Part shown: piece after piece, positions 43,936 through 52,849 of the stretch
Numbering within the stretch: position 1 is the stretch's first letter
Layout: every line of letters begins with the position of its first letter
Source: JAHQVI01 sp963749875
GTDB lineage: Bacteria > Pseudomonadota > Alphaproteobacteria > Rhizobiales > Rhodomicrobiaceae
Reading direction: 5' to 3'
DNA length: 64,000 nucleotides
Assembly (NCBI GenBank): GCA_963749875.1
Contig: CAVVOX010000004.1
Location: 186,001 to 250,000, forward strand
Program-made: the position numbers and the translations under genes
Notes under the pieces: generated by a model
Seen by the model: only the letters and a program-made list of their open reading frames with translations
Databases searched by the model: none
Told to the model about the DNA's origin: nothing

Positions 43936-45005
43936 GCGCGGTGCAACGCCTGCCGCCGACCGGCGCGGACCGTATTGATGACGCTGTGAATGAACTCCAG
44001 CTTTTCGGATGCCGTGGGCGAGACGACGAAGGGATAGAAGTCGGACAGGCCCATGCTGCGGTTGAGGCTGTTCATCGCCAGGGCGAGCGGGACCCATTTA
44101 TCGATGAGCGCTTTGGCGCCCGACGCGCGATAAGGATCGCTGAAGGACATCGAGAACAATGAGGGCCGCAATTTGCTTTTCGGCAGGCGCGGCTCTATGC
44201 GATAGTCGCAGGCGGTTTCGAGCGCCTCGACCATGTGCAGATAGTGGGCCCAGCTTTCAGCCCAATCCTCCCAAGGATGCGCGGTGGCGTAGGCCGAAAT
44301 GTAGTTCCGCGCCCAATCGGCCGGGGGGCGATTTTGGTGATAGGTGGCAAGCGCCTGCTGATAATCGGCCCGCTCATCGCCGAACAGCTCGCGGAAGCGG
44401 GTCAGCCAGGGACTGTCGCAGATCAGCGATTGCCAATAATAGTGACCGCTTTCATGGCGCACATGGCCGAGCAGGGTCCGATAGGGCTCGTCCATATCCT
44501 CGCGGACCTGTTCACGGACAGACGGATCCGCCTCGGCAAGGTTGAGCGTGATCAGTCCGCTGTCGTGTCCGGTCTTGGCGTCGGCGACAATGTCGAATGC
44601 GAGGGGCGTGCCGCCATCGTAAACGCCGGCGGTGTCGACCGGGAGACCGAGCCGTCTCAGACCGTAAATCAGCCATCTCTTCGCCTTCTCGAAGACGAAC
44701 CATCGTTCGACATTGCTGGGCACCGTAAGATCGGGAATGGTGCGATTGAGGCCGCAGCTCAGACAAAGACTGCCTTCTCGTTCTTCCGGAACGAGCCAGT
44801 TACAGACCTGATGATCGTAATTGGCGCAATAAACTCTCGATCCGTCCCGCGATGTCCGTGTTACGAGCCGTCCCGCGCCGTCGGGATAGAGGGTGAGCAT
44901 CCGGAGCAGATCCGGATCGAAGCCAAGGGCATTGTTGCAGTTCTCGCAGACTACATTGTCGAAGTAGACGGCTTGGCCGCAATGACCGCATGAAAACACC
45001 CGCAT
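43932..45005 (-). CDS. Zinc-ribbon metallopeptidase of the COG4307 type
   Basis: 357 residues. The N-terminal zinc ribbon has two CxxC pairs (FSCGHCGQ and VVCENCNNALGF), with a further pair in CLSCGLNRTIPDL. The catalytic motif is GHVRHESGHYYWQ (HExxH), followed by FGDERADYQQAL with a likely third ligand and AHPWEDWAESWAHYLHM. The family is predicted to be cytoplasmic zinc peptidases; the target is unknown. The stop codon is provided by the CTAG end of a palindromic element. Confidence 0.9.
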   Translation of the reverse strand: MRVFSCGHCGQAVYFDNVVCENCNNALGFDPDLLRMLTLYPDGAGRLVTRTSRDGSRVYCANYDHQVCNWLVPEEREGSLCLSCGLNRTIPDLTVPSNVERWFVFEKAKRWLIYGLRRLGLPVDTAGVYDGGTPLAFDIVADAKTGHDSGLITLNLAEADPSVREQVREDMDEPYRTLLGHVRHESGHYYWQSLICDSPWLTRFRELFGDERADYQQALATYHQNRPPADWARNYISAYATAHPWEDWAESWAHYLHMVEALETACDYRIEPRLPKSKLRPSLFSMSFSDPYRASGAKALIDKWVPLALAMNSLNRSMGLSDFYPFVVSPTASEKLEFIHSVINTVRAGRRQALHRA

Positions 45006-45030
45006 TGAACGCCTCTCGAAGGTGGCAAGC

Positions 45031-45160
45031 CTACATCAACCCTCGTTCAAGTGGAATCACTTGGACGAGGTTAAGTTGATCGATATCAAAAGGCGAGCGC
45101 AACTGTTCCCACGTCCATCCCCGCCTTCGCGGGGACATGCTTGGACGCGCATTGCGCTAG
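45031..45160. repeat. Palindromic element copy E, full length, opposite orientation
   Basis: Begins CTACATCAACCCTCG and ends GCATTGCGCTAG, the reverse complement order of copy C. It includes GGTTAAGTTGATCGATATCA and TCCCCGCCTTCGCGGGGA. It lies between argG and the metallopeptidase gene. Translation on the plus strand gives QPSFKWNHLDEVKLIDIKRR, the same peptide as in the M15 peptidase insert. Confidence 0.92.
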
Positions 45161-45217
45161 CCCGCACAACGGCCATCTTAACAATTGCAGACGCCGCGCG
45201 GTTCCAATGGTGCGTTT

Positions 45218-46441
45218 CTATCTGCCTGCATGTTTTTGTGCGCGCCCCCCGATCAGCCGCAATCTGAGGGCGTTCAGCTTGATGAATCCCTCCGCGTCGC
45301 GTTGATCATAGGCCACCGCGCCTTCCTCAAATGTGACGAGGTCCTGATTGTACAGGGAGTGGCGCGATTCCCGGGACACCACGACAGCCGAGCCTTTGTA
45401 GAGTTTTACCGCGACCGTGCCGGTCACGAACTGCTGCGATTTATCGATCAGGGCCTGAAGCATCTCACGCTCCGGAGCGAACCAGAACCCATTATAGATC
45501 AGCTCGGCATAACGCGGCATAATTTCGTCCTTGAGATGCGCTGCGCCGCGATCGAGGGTGATGCTTTCCATGCCCCGGTGAGCGGCAAGCAGGATCGTAC
45601 CGCCGGGCGTTTCATAGATGCCGCGGGACTTCATGCCGACGAAACGGTTCTCGACCAGATCCACGCGGCCAATGCCATGCGCTCCGCCCAGCTGGTTGAG
45701 GCGCGTCAACAAAGCGGCGGGGGACAGCTTTTCGCCGTTAATGGCAACCGGGTCGCCGCGCTCGAACGCGATCTCGATAATTTGCGGCGTGTCGGGGGCC
45801 TGCTCCGGACTCACGGTTCGCTGATAAACGAATTCCGGGCATTGCTCCGCCGGGTCTTCGAGCAGCTTTCCTTCCGAGGAGGTGTGGAGGAGATTGGCGT
45901 CGACCGAGAAGGGCGCCTCGCCGCGCTTGTCCTTGGCGACCTGTATCTGATGTTTTTCGGCGAAGTCCAACAGCGCTTGCCGGCTCTTGAATTCCCACTC
46001 GCGCCAAGGCGCTATCACCTTGATATTGGGGTCGAGCGCGTAATAGCCGAGCTCGAAGCGGACCTGGTCGTTGCCCTTGCCGGTCGCGCCGTGACAGACC
46101 GCATCGGCGCCGGTTTCGTGCGCGATCTCGATTTGCCGCTTGGCGATCAATGGGCGGGCGATGGAGGTGCCCAGAAGATAGATCCCCTCATAGAGCGCAT
46201 TGGCCCGGAACATCGGGAAGACGTAATCGCGCACGAACTCTTCGCGCAGGTCTTCGACGAAGATTTGCTCGATCCCGAGCATTTCGGCTTTCCGGCGGGC
46301 CGGTTCGAGTTCTTCGCCCTGGCCGAGATCGGCGGTGAATGTCACGACCTCGCAGCCATAGCTGACCTGCAGCCACTTCAGGATGATCGAGGTGTCGAGT
46401 CCCCCGGAATAGGCGAGGACGACTTTGTTGATTTCGGCCAT
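45218..46441 (-). CDS. argG: Argininosuccinate synthase
   Basis: Joins citrulline and aspartate with ATP in arginine synthesis. The 407-residue protein starts MAEINKVVLAYSGGLDTSII, which carries the PP-loop SGGLDTS. It continues with VVTFTADLGQGEELEPARRK, the GADAVCHGATGKGNDQVRFE signature, IAPWREWEF and GRVDLVENRFVGMKSRGIYE. Length is typical. Downstream, at 45031-45160, lies a palindromic element that may terminate transcription. Confidence 0.97.
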   Translation of the reverse strand: MAEINKVVLAYSGGLDTSIILKWLQVSYGCEVVTFTADLGQGEELEPARRKAEMLGIEQIFVEDLREEFVRDYVFPMFRANALYEGIYLLGTSIARPLIAKRQIEIAHETGADAVCHGATGKGNDQVRFELGYYALDPNIKVIAPWREWEFKSRQALLDFAEKHQIQVAKDKRGEAPFSVDANLLHTSSEGKLLEDPAEQCPEFVYQRTVSPEQAPDTPQIIEIAFERGDPVAINGEKLSPAALLTRLNQLGGAHGIGRVDLVENRFVGMKSRGIYETPGGTILLAAHRGMESITLDRGAAHLKDEIMPRYAELIYNGFWFAPEREMLQALIDKSQQFVTGTVAVKLYKGSAVVVSRESRHSLYNQDLVTFEEGAVAYDQRDAEGFIKLNALRLRLIGGRAQKHAGR

Positions 46442-46584
46442 GGGATCGAGCTTTCGTGTTTCTCGCGCGCTGTTATTGCAGCCGCGTTTATAGGAGTGCG
46501 GACGATCGGCCCGCAAGGCATTTGACATGGTCCTCGGGCGGAGACCGCCATAAGATTGCGTATGGAGCAATCCCGGAGACCGCA

Positions 46585-47205
46585 ATGGCCACGCTCGAAT
46601 TCTGGTATGATTTCGCTTCGACCTATTCCTACCTGTCCGCGATGCGAATTGAGGATTTCGCGAAGGATCGCGGTGTCGAGGTGGCGTGGAAGCCGTTCCT
46701 GCTGGGACCGATCTTCCAGGGGCAGGGATGGACGACATCGCCGTTCAACCTGTTTCCGAAACGCGGCAACTACATGGTCCGCGATATCGAGCGCATCGCC
46801 GCCTACCGCGGCATGACGTTTAGACTGGCTCCGGTATTTCCGCAAAACAGCGTCAATGCGGCGCGTTTGGCGATGATCGGGGCGGAGAAAGGCTGGACGC
46901 CGGCTTTCACGCGTGAAGTCTATCTTTTGCAGTTCCGGGATGGTGCGGACATTTCGGAGACGGACACGCTGGCGAAGGCGCTCGCCGCGGTCGGCCAGGA
47001 CCCCGAAACGCTGCTTGCGCGGATGCGGGAGCAGCCCGTCAAGGATGCGCTCCGCGCCCAGACCGAGAAGGCAATGTTTCTCAACATCTTCGGAGCGCCG
47101 ACCTTCATCACGGAAGATGGCGAGATGTTCTGGGGCGACGACCGGCTCGAACAGGCGCTCGGCTGGGCAGCGGCGCGCGGCGCGCCTGCAGCCTCTTCCG
47201 CGTAA
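46585..47205 (+). CDS. 2-hydroxychromene-2-carboxylate isomerase-family (DsbA-like) protein
   Basis: 206 residues with a thioredoxin-like DSBA/kappa-GST fold: TLEFWYDFASTYSYLSAMRI, with the serine-for-cysteine active site typical of HCCA isomerases. WKPFLLGPIFQGQGWTTSPF, PVFPQNSVNAARLAM and the cis-proline segment NIFGAPTFITEDGEMFWGDD follow. Known relatives isomerise 2-hydroxychromene-2-carboxylate in naphthalene breakdown or act as glutathione transferases; no aromatic-degradation genes are nearby, so the role is unclear. Start chosen by GGAG and conservation. Confidence 0.9.
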   Translation: MATLEFWYDFASTYSYLSAMRIEDFAKDRGVEVAWKPFLLGPIFQGQGWTTSPFNLFPKRGNYMVRDIERIAAYRGMTFRLAPVFPQNSVNAARLAMIGAEKGWTPAFTREVYLLQFRDGADISETDTLAKALAAVGQDPETLLARMREQPVKDALRAQTEKAMFLNIFGAPTFITEDGEMFWGDDRLEQALGWAAARGAPAASSA

Positions 47206-47285
47206 ATACGCATTCGCAATGGACGCAATATTTCGCTTCGTCTTGCCCATGTTAGCTAAGGCGATTGAGGCGAAAGGGTAATGTT

Positions 47286-47534
47286 ATGCGTTTTCACACG
47301 GGGATTTTTGCCGTCGTCGCCGTTGGGGCAATTGCGCTCGGGCAGATAGGGATAAGCCGGGCCGCGGAATCCGAATGCAAGGGTTTGGAGCAGGCTGCCT
47401 GCGAGAACAAAGGAAGCTGCTCCTGGGTCCGGTCCTATAAGACCTCCAACGGAACCGAGGTTTCGGCATTCTGCAGGAGAAAACCTGAGCGGAAGAAATC
47501 CAGTGAAGCCGCTACGGCGCGCAAAGGCTCCTGA
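47286..47534 (+). CDS. Small exported cysteine-containing protein
   Basis: 82 residues starting MRFHTGIFAVVAVGAIALGQ, a signal peptide cleaved near RAAES. The mature part has four cysteines (CKGLEQAACENKGSCSWV and VSAFCRRKPE), probably two disulfides, and a lysine-rich tail. Similar short proteins with the SCSWVRSYK-type motif occur in Hyphomicrobiales without known function. It converges on the next gene, which is on the opposite strand. Confidence 0.75.
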   Translation: MRFHTGIFAVVAVGAIALGQIGISRAAESECKGLEQAACENKGSCSWVRSYKTSNGTEVSAFCRRKPERKKSSEAATARKGS

Positions 47535-47543
47535 CCGCGCAAC

Positions 47544-48074
47544 TTACGCGGCGGCGCCGTAAGCCCGCCAGACATCTGCAAACATTGGCGCAAATGCGAA
47601 GGCCGCCGCCGAGATCGACAGCGCGGCCGAATAGACCGGCGCAATGGACGTCAAATCCGGCATGGAAAAACCGTCCGTCGCCGCAGGTTTGGCTTGCGGT
47701 CTGGACAATGCCGGGAGCGGGGTTCCCCAATAGGGGAGAAGCGGCGGCTCCTGGCGGATCGGCATCGCAAACGCGGCCGGGGTCACAAAAGGCCAGATCT
47801 GCGCGCCCGGCACGGTCCAGAAGAAGAACTCCCGCATCATGCGCTCGAAAGCGAGCATCTGACTGATCTTGAAGAAGAAATCGCGGACTTCGGCGGAAAT
47901 TGTGCTCAGAGATGTCGTCGCGGCGAGCAATGTTTCGCGAGTCACATAGACCAAATAACCCGGGTAGTCGCCAGGAAGGCTTTTGACCGTCGCCTCATCG
48001 TCCCGGCGCCATAGCGGTGCCGGAAACCCGAAAGGCGCCATTAAGGCATAGGAACCGTTATGACCATTTGTCAT
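47544..48074 (-). CDS. Hypothetical protein
   Basis: 176 residues, no signal peptide. The middle (YLVYVTRETLLAATTSLSTI, then EVRDFFFKISQMLAFERMMR) is an amphipathic helix rich in aromatic residues. The C-terminus is proline and alanine-rich (ALSRPQAKPAATDGF) and ends with a hydrophobic helix. I do not recognise a family. The gene has normal GC and codon use and faces the upstream small-protein gene tail to tail. Confidence 0.6.
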   Translation of the reverse strand: MTNGHNGSYALMAPFGFPAPLWRRDDEATVKSLPGDYPGYLVYVTRETLLAATTSLSTISAEVRDFFFKISQMLAFERMMREFFFWTVPGAQIWPFVTPAAFAMPIRQEPPLLPYWGTPLPALSRPQAKPAATDGFSMPDLTSIAPVYSAALSISAAAFAFAPMFADVWRAYGAAA

Positions 48075-48210
48075 CAGCGTTCGTCGTCGCTCAACGAAGG
48101 TTCAAGAGAGAACTTTTGAGCAACATATCAGACGTCGTGTTGCGACGCAACACTTTATTTTGCGGTGCAGCAAAAACGCGATCCGGCGCAGGGGAACTCG
48201 CCGTCGCCTG

Positions 48211-48660
48211 TCAGTCTTTCCAGGATTTGCCTGAGACCGGAGCCCAACCGGTGCTTTCCGGCTCTATCACGACCCGTTCCTTTACATATTCATGACGTGC
48301 CCGATGGTAGATCGCGATGTTCCTATAGGGGCGGATCAGAATGCGTCTTTTTTTCACTTCGCGATAAGTGGGCGCTGCGTCATCGCCGGAATCCTTGTAT
48401 GAGACCGGCCCGCGCCCGTCATACTCCGGAACGCGCTCGACCACCCAGCCATAGAGCGAAGGCTCGCGAGCGATCTCGTAGACGCCTTTCTCAATCTCAA
48501 CGCGGCGGGTGAGTATCCGATGATATGCCGGTCCGGGCACGGCTTCTTCATAGCAGGGCCCGTTGCAACCCAGGTCGGCGGCCTCGGACATTCCGATCGG
48601 AAGGCCCATGCCGATCGCGGACGCTGCCGCCATAAGCATCACGTTACGCTTCGTATTCAT
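48211..48660 (-). CDS. Exported hypothetical protein
   Basis: 149 residues with a signal peptide (MNTKRNVMLMAAASAIGMGL to SEAA). The mature protein has CNGPCYEEAVPGPAYHRILT and many tyrosines, arginines and valines (RILIRPYRNIAIYHRARHEY, VKERVVIEPESTGW), suggesting a beta-rich envelope protein. No family recognised. The 219 bases upstream, before the glutaredoxin gene, show no gene. Confidence 0.65.
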   Translation of the reverse strand: MNTKRNVMLMAAASAIGMGLPIGMSEAADLGCNGPCYEEAVPGPAYHRILTRRVEIEKGVYEIAREPSLYGWVVERVPEYDGRGPVSYKDSGDDAAPTYREVKKRRILIRPYRNIAIYHRARHEYVKERVVIEPESTGWAPVSGKSWKD

Positions 48661-48879
48661 AGCGAATTCCCCCTATCCTGGTCGGATAATCGGCCAGAAG
48701 ATCTGCACCGCAGCGTCATAGACATCCTACCGCCGATGATTTGACGATCCTCCGAAATGCTTAAGAACGCGTCAAAGCGAAATGTCGTGCGGCGACCACA
48801 GTTCCTCCGTGCCGTTGCGCAAATGTCGCGCGCTCGCCATTTACGGCGGAAACAAACAGAGAGTTAGGTGATCTGAAGC

Positions 48880-49137
48880 ATGGCTCCGGTGACAATCTAT
48901 ACGACGATGTTCTGACCCTATTGTTTCTCGGCGAAGCGTCTCTTGAACAGGAAAGGCGCAGCCTTCACCGAAATCGATGTGACAATGGACCCGGAAAAAC
49001 GCAGGGAAATAACAGAGCGCGCCGGCGGGATGCGGACGGTGCCGCAAATCTTCATCGGATCACGGCACATCGGTGGCAGCGACGAGCTGCATGCGCTTGA
49101 CGCAAGGGGCGAACTGGACGCGCTGCTTGCCGGATGA
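48880..49137 (+). CDS. grxC: Glutaredoxin 3-like gene with in-frame TGA at the catalytic Cys codon
   Basis: Reads MAPVTIYTTMF, then TGA (48913-48915), then PYCFSAKRLLNRKGAAFTEI, and continues VPQIFIGSRHIGGSDELHAL to a stop at 49135. Except for the TGA, all 85 positions align with GrxC, and the TGA replaces the first cysteine of the CPYC redox site. Two readings are possible: a nonsense mutation (TGC to TGA), or selenocysteine. The first would leave only a downstream start at 48943. No convincing SECIS hairpin was found and no sel genes are in the window. The gene lies in the usual Hyphomicrobiales order before a nitrilase, DUF1178 and ubiG. Confidence 0.75.
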
Positions 49138-49171
49138 GAGAGTAAATCGAGAGGCGAACAGGATTCGGGCC

Positions 49172-50047
49172 ATGTCATCCACACAGGTATTTCGTGCAGC
49201 CCTGGTGCAGCTGCGCTCCGGCAGAGAAATTGCCCCGAATGTGGCTGCGGCGGAAGATCTCATCCGCGCCGCAGCCGCAGAAGGTGCGCGATATGTTCAG
49301 ACACCCGAAAACACGCCTCTGATGGAGCTGAGCACGCGGCGCCTGTTCGAGCGCATCAAGCCGGAATCGGAAACGGAGAGCCTTGATGCGTTCTCCCGAA
49401 TGGCGCGGGATCTGGGCATTTGGCTGCATGTCGGATCGGTGGCGATTCGGGTCGGCGAGGACAAAGCTGCGAACCGCGCCTTCATCTTCGCGCCGGATGG
49501 GCGTGTCGCTGCGCGCTACGACAAGATTCACATGTTCGATGTCGACCTTCCGAGCGGCGAGACTTACCGCGAGTCCAAGACCTATGCGCCAGGTGCGACG
49601 GCGGTTGGCGTTCGCTTGCCTTGGGGCGTGCTCGGCGTGACGACCTGTTATGACCTTCGTTTTCCGGAGCAGTACAAAGCTCTGGCCCAGGCGGGCGCCG
49701 ATTTTCTCGCGGTGCCGTCGGCCTTCACCAAGCAAACGGGCGAGGCCCATTGGCATGTGCTTCTGCGCGCGCGCGCCATCGAGACCGGCTGCTTCGTGCT
49801 TGCCGCTGCGCAAGGGGGCGTCCATGAAAATGGCCGCGCAACCTACGGCCACAGCCTGATCGTCTCGCCATGGGGCGAAATCCTGGCGGAAGCGGGTGAG
49901 GAGCCTTGCGTCATTTCGGCGGAGATCGACCTGGCTGACGTTGCGGCCGCCCGTCAGCGCATTCCGGCGCTCGACCATGTCCGTCCTTTCGAGGTGCGGC
50001 TCAACGAGCCGGAAATGGCGGCAGCGAAAGCCGCGGAACGCCGATGA
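49172..50047 (+). CDS. Carbon-nitrogen hydrolase (Nit-type)
   Basis: 291 residues of the nitrilase superfamily. The catalytic triad is Glu in YVQTPENTPL, Lys in RYDKIHMFDVDLPSGETYRE and Cys in VTTCYDLRFPEQYKAL. HWHVLLRARAIETGCFVLAA and GHSLIVSPWGEILAEAGEEP are family blocks. Homologues of this branch (Nit2/YafV-like) are omega-amidases or deaminated-glutathione amidases, which fits a position next to a glutaredoxin gene. It overlaps the DUF1178 gene by ATGA. Confidence 0.92.
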   Translation: MSSTQVFRAALVQLRSGREIAPNVAAAEDLIRAAAAEGARYVQTPENTPLMELSTRRLFERIKPESETESLDAFSRMARDLGIWLHVGSVAIRVGEDKAANRAFIFAPDGRVAARYDKIHMFDVDLPSGETYRESKTYAPGATAVGVRLPWGVLGVTTCYDLRFPEQYKALAQAGADFLAVPSAFTKQTGEAHWHVLLRARAIETGCFVLAAAQGGVHENGRATYGHSLIVSPWGEILAEAGEEPCVISAEIDLADVAAARQRIPALDHVRPFEVRLNEPEMAAAKAAERR

Positions 50048-50475
50048 TCAAATATTCGCTGAAATGCGACGCCAATCACGAATTTGAAGCCTGGTTTTCC
50101 AGCTCGTCCGCTTATGACCGGCAGGCCGCGGCGCGGCAGGTCCATTGCCCGGTTTGCGGCACCGGCGACGTCGGCAAGGCGCTCATGGCGCCGAACGTCG
50201 TATCCGGCCGCCGGCAGGAGACGCTGGCCAGGCCCGCTCCGCATGATGCTGCGCAAAGCGAGGCCCTGCAGCTCATGCGAAAGCTCAAGGATTTCGTCGA
50301 AAAGAACGCTGAATATGTCGGACCGCGCTTTGCCGAGGAAGCGCTCAAGATCCACTATGAGGAAACCGAGGCGCGCAACATCTATGGCGAAGCGTCTCGA
50401 GACGAGGTCGAACATCTTCTGGAGGAGGGTGTGGATTTCTGTCCGCTGCCCGATGTTCCCGAGGACCACAATTAG
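50044..50475 (+). CDS. DUF1178 zinc-ribbon-like protein
   Basis: 143 residues. The N-terminal MIKYSLKCDANHEFEAWFSS and QVHCPVCGTGDVGKALMAPN form a four-cysteine-like zinc ribbon (one ligand in KCDANH, two in CPVC). Then comes EALQLMRKLKDFVEKNAEYV, and the C-terminal IYGEASRDEVEHLLEEGVDF is the usual ending of DUF1178. Function unknown. It is coupled to the nitrilase gene by a four-base overlap and converges on ubiG. Confidence 0.9.
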   Translation: MIKYSLKCDANHEFEAWFSSSSAYDRQAAARQVHCPVCGTGDVGKALMAPNVVSGRRQETLARPAPHDAAQSEALQLMRKLKDFVEKNAEYVGPRFAEEALKIHYEETEARNIYGEASRDEVEHLLEEGVDFCPLPDVPEDHN

Positions 50476-50525
50476 CGCGGCAGAAGTTCCGTGCTTTGCG
50501 CTGCAAAAATTTTGCCGTGCGTCGG

Positions 50526-51284
50526 TCAGTCTTTCGGATTCCGGGCCGTGGCCTTGGCCGCCGAGACGAAATAGTTGACGCTGCAGTCGGTGCTCAGTCG
50601 CCATTCGCCTTTTAGCGGATCGTAAGCCAGCCCCTGTTCGCCCCTGGGATCGAGGCCTGCATCGACAATATGCCGGCGCAGCTCGTCCGGCGTAATGAAC
50701 CGCTCCCATTGATGCGTCCCCTTGGGCAGCCATCCCAGGAGATATTCGGCCGCCACGATCCCGAGCCCGAAGGATTTGGCGGTTCGGTTCAGCGTCGAAA
50801 GGATCAGCAGTCCGCCGGGTTTCACCAGCGCGGCGCAATCTTTGAGAAAGCCCGCGACATCCGGCACATGCTCGACAACTTCGAGTGCGATGACGCAGTC
50901 GAAGGCGGAATTCTGCTTGACCAACTCCTCGGCCGTCCCCGTCATGTAGTCGATCTGAAGCCCCTGAGCCGCCGCATGGCTGCGCGCCACCGCAATCGTC
51001 TCGCGCGACGGGTCCAGTCCCGTCACCGAGGCGCCTAACCGGCAAAGCGGCTCGGCAAGCAGCCCGCCGCCGCAGCCAATGTCCAGAATATGCAGCTCTT
51101 TGAATGGTTTCGGCGCGTGGCCGTCCACGCCGAAGTGGCCGAGGATCTGTTCGCGGATGTAGGAGAGGCGAACAGGATTGATCTGGTGCAGCGGCCGAAA
51201 CTTGCCATTCGGGTCCCACCACTCGTCGGCAATGGCGCCGAAGCGTTCAACTTCTTCATTGTCCACAGTTTTTGGCATCAACAT
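50526..51284 (-). CDS. ubiG: Ubiquinone biosynthesis O-methyltransferase
   Basis: 252 residues. Carries out both O-methylations of ubiquinone synthesis at the membrane. Key parts: FGAIADEWWDPNGKFRPLHQ, then INPVRLSYIREQI, the SAM-binding ILDIGCGGGLLAEPL, TGLDPSRETIAVARSHAA, CVIALEVVEHVPDV and GLLILSTLNRTAKSF. Length and order match UbiG. It is divergent from lysC, with a 221-base gap that should hold both promoters. Confidence 0.96.
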   Translation of the reverse strand: MLMPKTVDNEEVERFGAIADEWWDPNGKFRPLHQINPVRLSYIREQILGHFGVDGHAPKPFKELHILDIGCGGGLLAEPLCRLGASVTGLDPSRETIAVARSHAAAQGLQIDYMTGTAEELVKQNSAFDCVIALEVVEHVPDVAGFLKDCAALVKPGGLLILSTLNRTAKSFGLGIVAAEYLLGWLPKGTHQWERFITPDELRRHIVDAGLDPRGEQGLAYDPLKGEWRLSTDCSVNYFVSAAKATARNPKD

Positions 51285-51505
51285 TTTCTACGTAATTTTG
51301 CGTGCTTCCCTGAAAACCCGGATTGTTAACCGGTGATCATGGTGCCGTCCGATTTGCCGAAACCGTCTCCAGGCTTTATAAGCATCAAGCGGTGAATTTA
51401 CCAATTTGAACGGCCAAGCTCAGGCTTTCTCAAGGGAGTTGTGTAACACAACCCTTGAGCAGCTCAGCAGGCTGCGCCGGCTCTCTTGCGGGACAAGCTA
51501 CAGCT

Positions 51506-52762
51506 ATGGCCCTTTTGGTGATGAAGTTCGGGGGGACGTCTGTTGCGGACCTCGACCAGATTCGAAATGTCGCTCATCACGTAAAGCGCGAGGTAGATGC
51601 CGGGCATTATTGCGCCGTGGTCGTCTCGGCAATGGCCGGCCATACCAATCAGCTCGTCGAATGGACTCGGCAGGCATCCGCCCTGCACGATGCGCGGGAA
51701 TATGATGTCGTTGTCGCGTCGGGCGAGCAGGTTACCTGCGGCCTCCTTTCGATCGTTCTGCAATCGATGAACGTCTCGGCGCGATCCTGGCTCGGCTGGC
51801 AGATCCCGATCCAGACTGACGATGCCCATGGCGTCGCCCGGATCAGCGGCATTCCGGCCGAGCAGCTGCGCGAACGTCTCGGACGCGGAGAAGTTGCCGT
51901 GATCGCGGGCTTTCAGGGCGTCAGCCACAAGGGACGGATCACAACTCTGGGCCGTGGCGGGTCAGATACCAGCGCCGTCGCCGTCGCGGCCGCTCTGAAG
52001 GCCGACCGCTGCGACATCTATACCGATGTCGATGGCGTCTACACCACCGACCCGCGGGTGGTCCCCAAAGCGCAACGGCTTGAAAAGATTTCCTACGAGG
52101 AAATGTTGGAAATGGCCTCGCTGGGGGCGAAAGTATTGCAGACGCGGTCGGTTGAGCTGGCAATGGTTCGCGGGGTGCCGGTCCAGGTCCGCTCGAGCTT
52201 CGATCCGCCTCAATCCTGTCCGGCGTTCGGGGCGGAGATGTTAGGGCCGGGAACCCTGGTTTGTGACGAGGAAGATATCGTGGAACAGCGTGTTGTCAGC
52301 GGAATTGTCTATGCCAAGGACGAGGCGAAAGTTACGCTTCTTCGGGTTGCCGATAAGCCGGGCGTCGCCGCCAAGGTCTTTGGTCCGCTCTCCGAAGCCA
52401 ATATCAATGTCGATATGATCGTCCAGAATGTTTCCGATGATGGACGCCACACCGACATGACCTTCACCGTCCCCGCCGGTGATCACAATCGTGCGATACA
52501 AGTCCTGGAGAGTGCAAAAGAGCAAATTGGTTACTCCGATTTACGCGGGTCAACAGATATAGTAAAAGTGTCAGTTGTTGGCGTTGGCATGCGAAGTCAT
52601 GCAGGGGTCGCTGCTCAAATGTTTCAGGCGCTTGCGGAAAAGGGTATAAATATAGAGGCGATTTCAACCTCGGAAATCAAGATCAGCGTCCTGATCGATG
52701 CTGCTTACGCCGAGCTTGCGGTTCGCACGCTTCATTCACTTTATGGTCTTGATGCAGACTAG
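51506..52762 (+). CDS. lysC: Aspartate kinase
   Basis: 418-residue enzyme opening the aspartate pathway to lysine, threonine and methionine. It starts MALLVMKFGGTSVAD with the KFGGTS signature and continues YDVVVASGEQVTCGLLSI, GRGGSDTSAVAVAAALKADR and YTDVDGVYTTDPRVVP. The C-terminal third has two ACT domains (VTLLRVADKPGVAAKVFGPL and VSVVGVGMRSHAGVAAQMFQ), implying feedback control by lysine and/or threonine. The start is the ATG matching the conserved N-terminus; a longer frame is not conserved. ptsP follows 87 bases later. Confidence 0.97.
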   Translation: MALLVMKFGGTSVADLDQIRNVAHHVKREVDAGHYCAVVVSAMAGHTNQLVEWTRQASALHDAREYDVVVASGEQVTCGLLSIVLQSMNVSARSWLGWQIPIQTDDAHGVARISGIPAEQLRERLGRGEVAVIAGFQGVSHKGRITTLGRGGSDTSAVAVAAALKADRCDIYTDVDGVYTTDPRVVPKAQRLEKISYEEMLEMASLGAKVLQTRSVELAMVRGVPVQVRSSFDPPQSCPAFGAEMLGPGTLVCDEEDIVEQRVVSGIVYAKDEAKVTLLRVADKPGVAAKVFGPLSEANINVDMIVQNVSDDGRHTDMTFTVPAGDHNRAIQVLESAKEQIGYSDLRGSTDIVKVSVVGVGMRSHAGVAAQMFQALAEKGINIEAISTSEIKISVLIDAAYAELAVRTLHSLYGLDAD

Positions 52763-52849
52763 AAAACCGTAAGTTCGATTATGGTTCATAATAAAATTAC
52801 GCACCACGAAGTCAGCCTGCGCAAGGCGGACGCGGGAGGGACCGGGCGG

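Noticed and set aside
45185..46525. 446-codon plus-strand open frame opposite argG
   Set aside because: Antisense shadow of argG; the argG reading has all catalytic motifs.
48916..48951. SECIS-like hairpin after the TGA of the glutaredoxin gene
   Set aside because: The stem has only two 3-bp blocks separated by a bulge and a large unstructured loop; not enough to count as evidence for selenocysteine.
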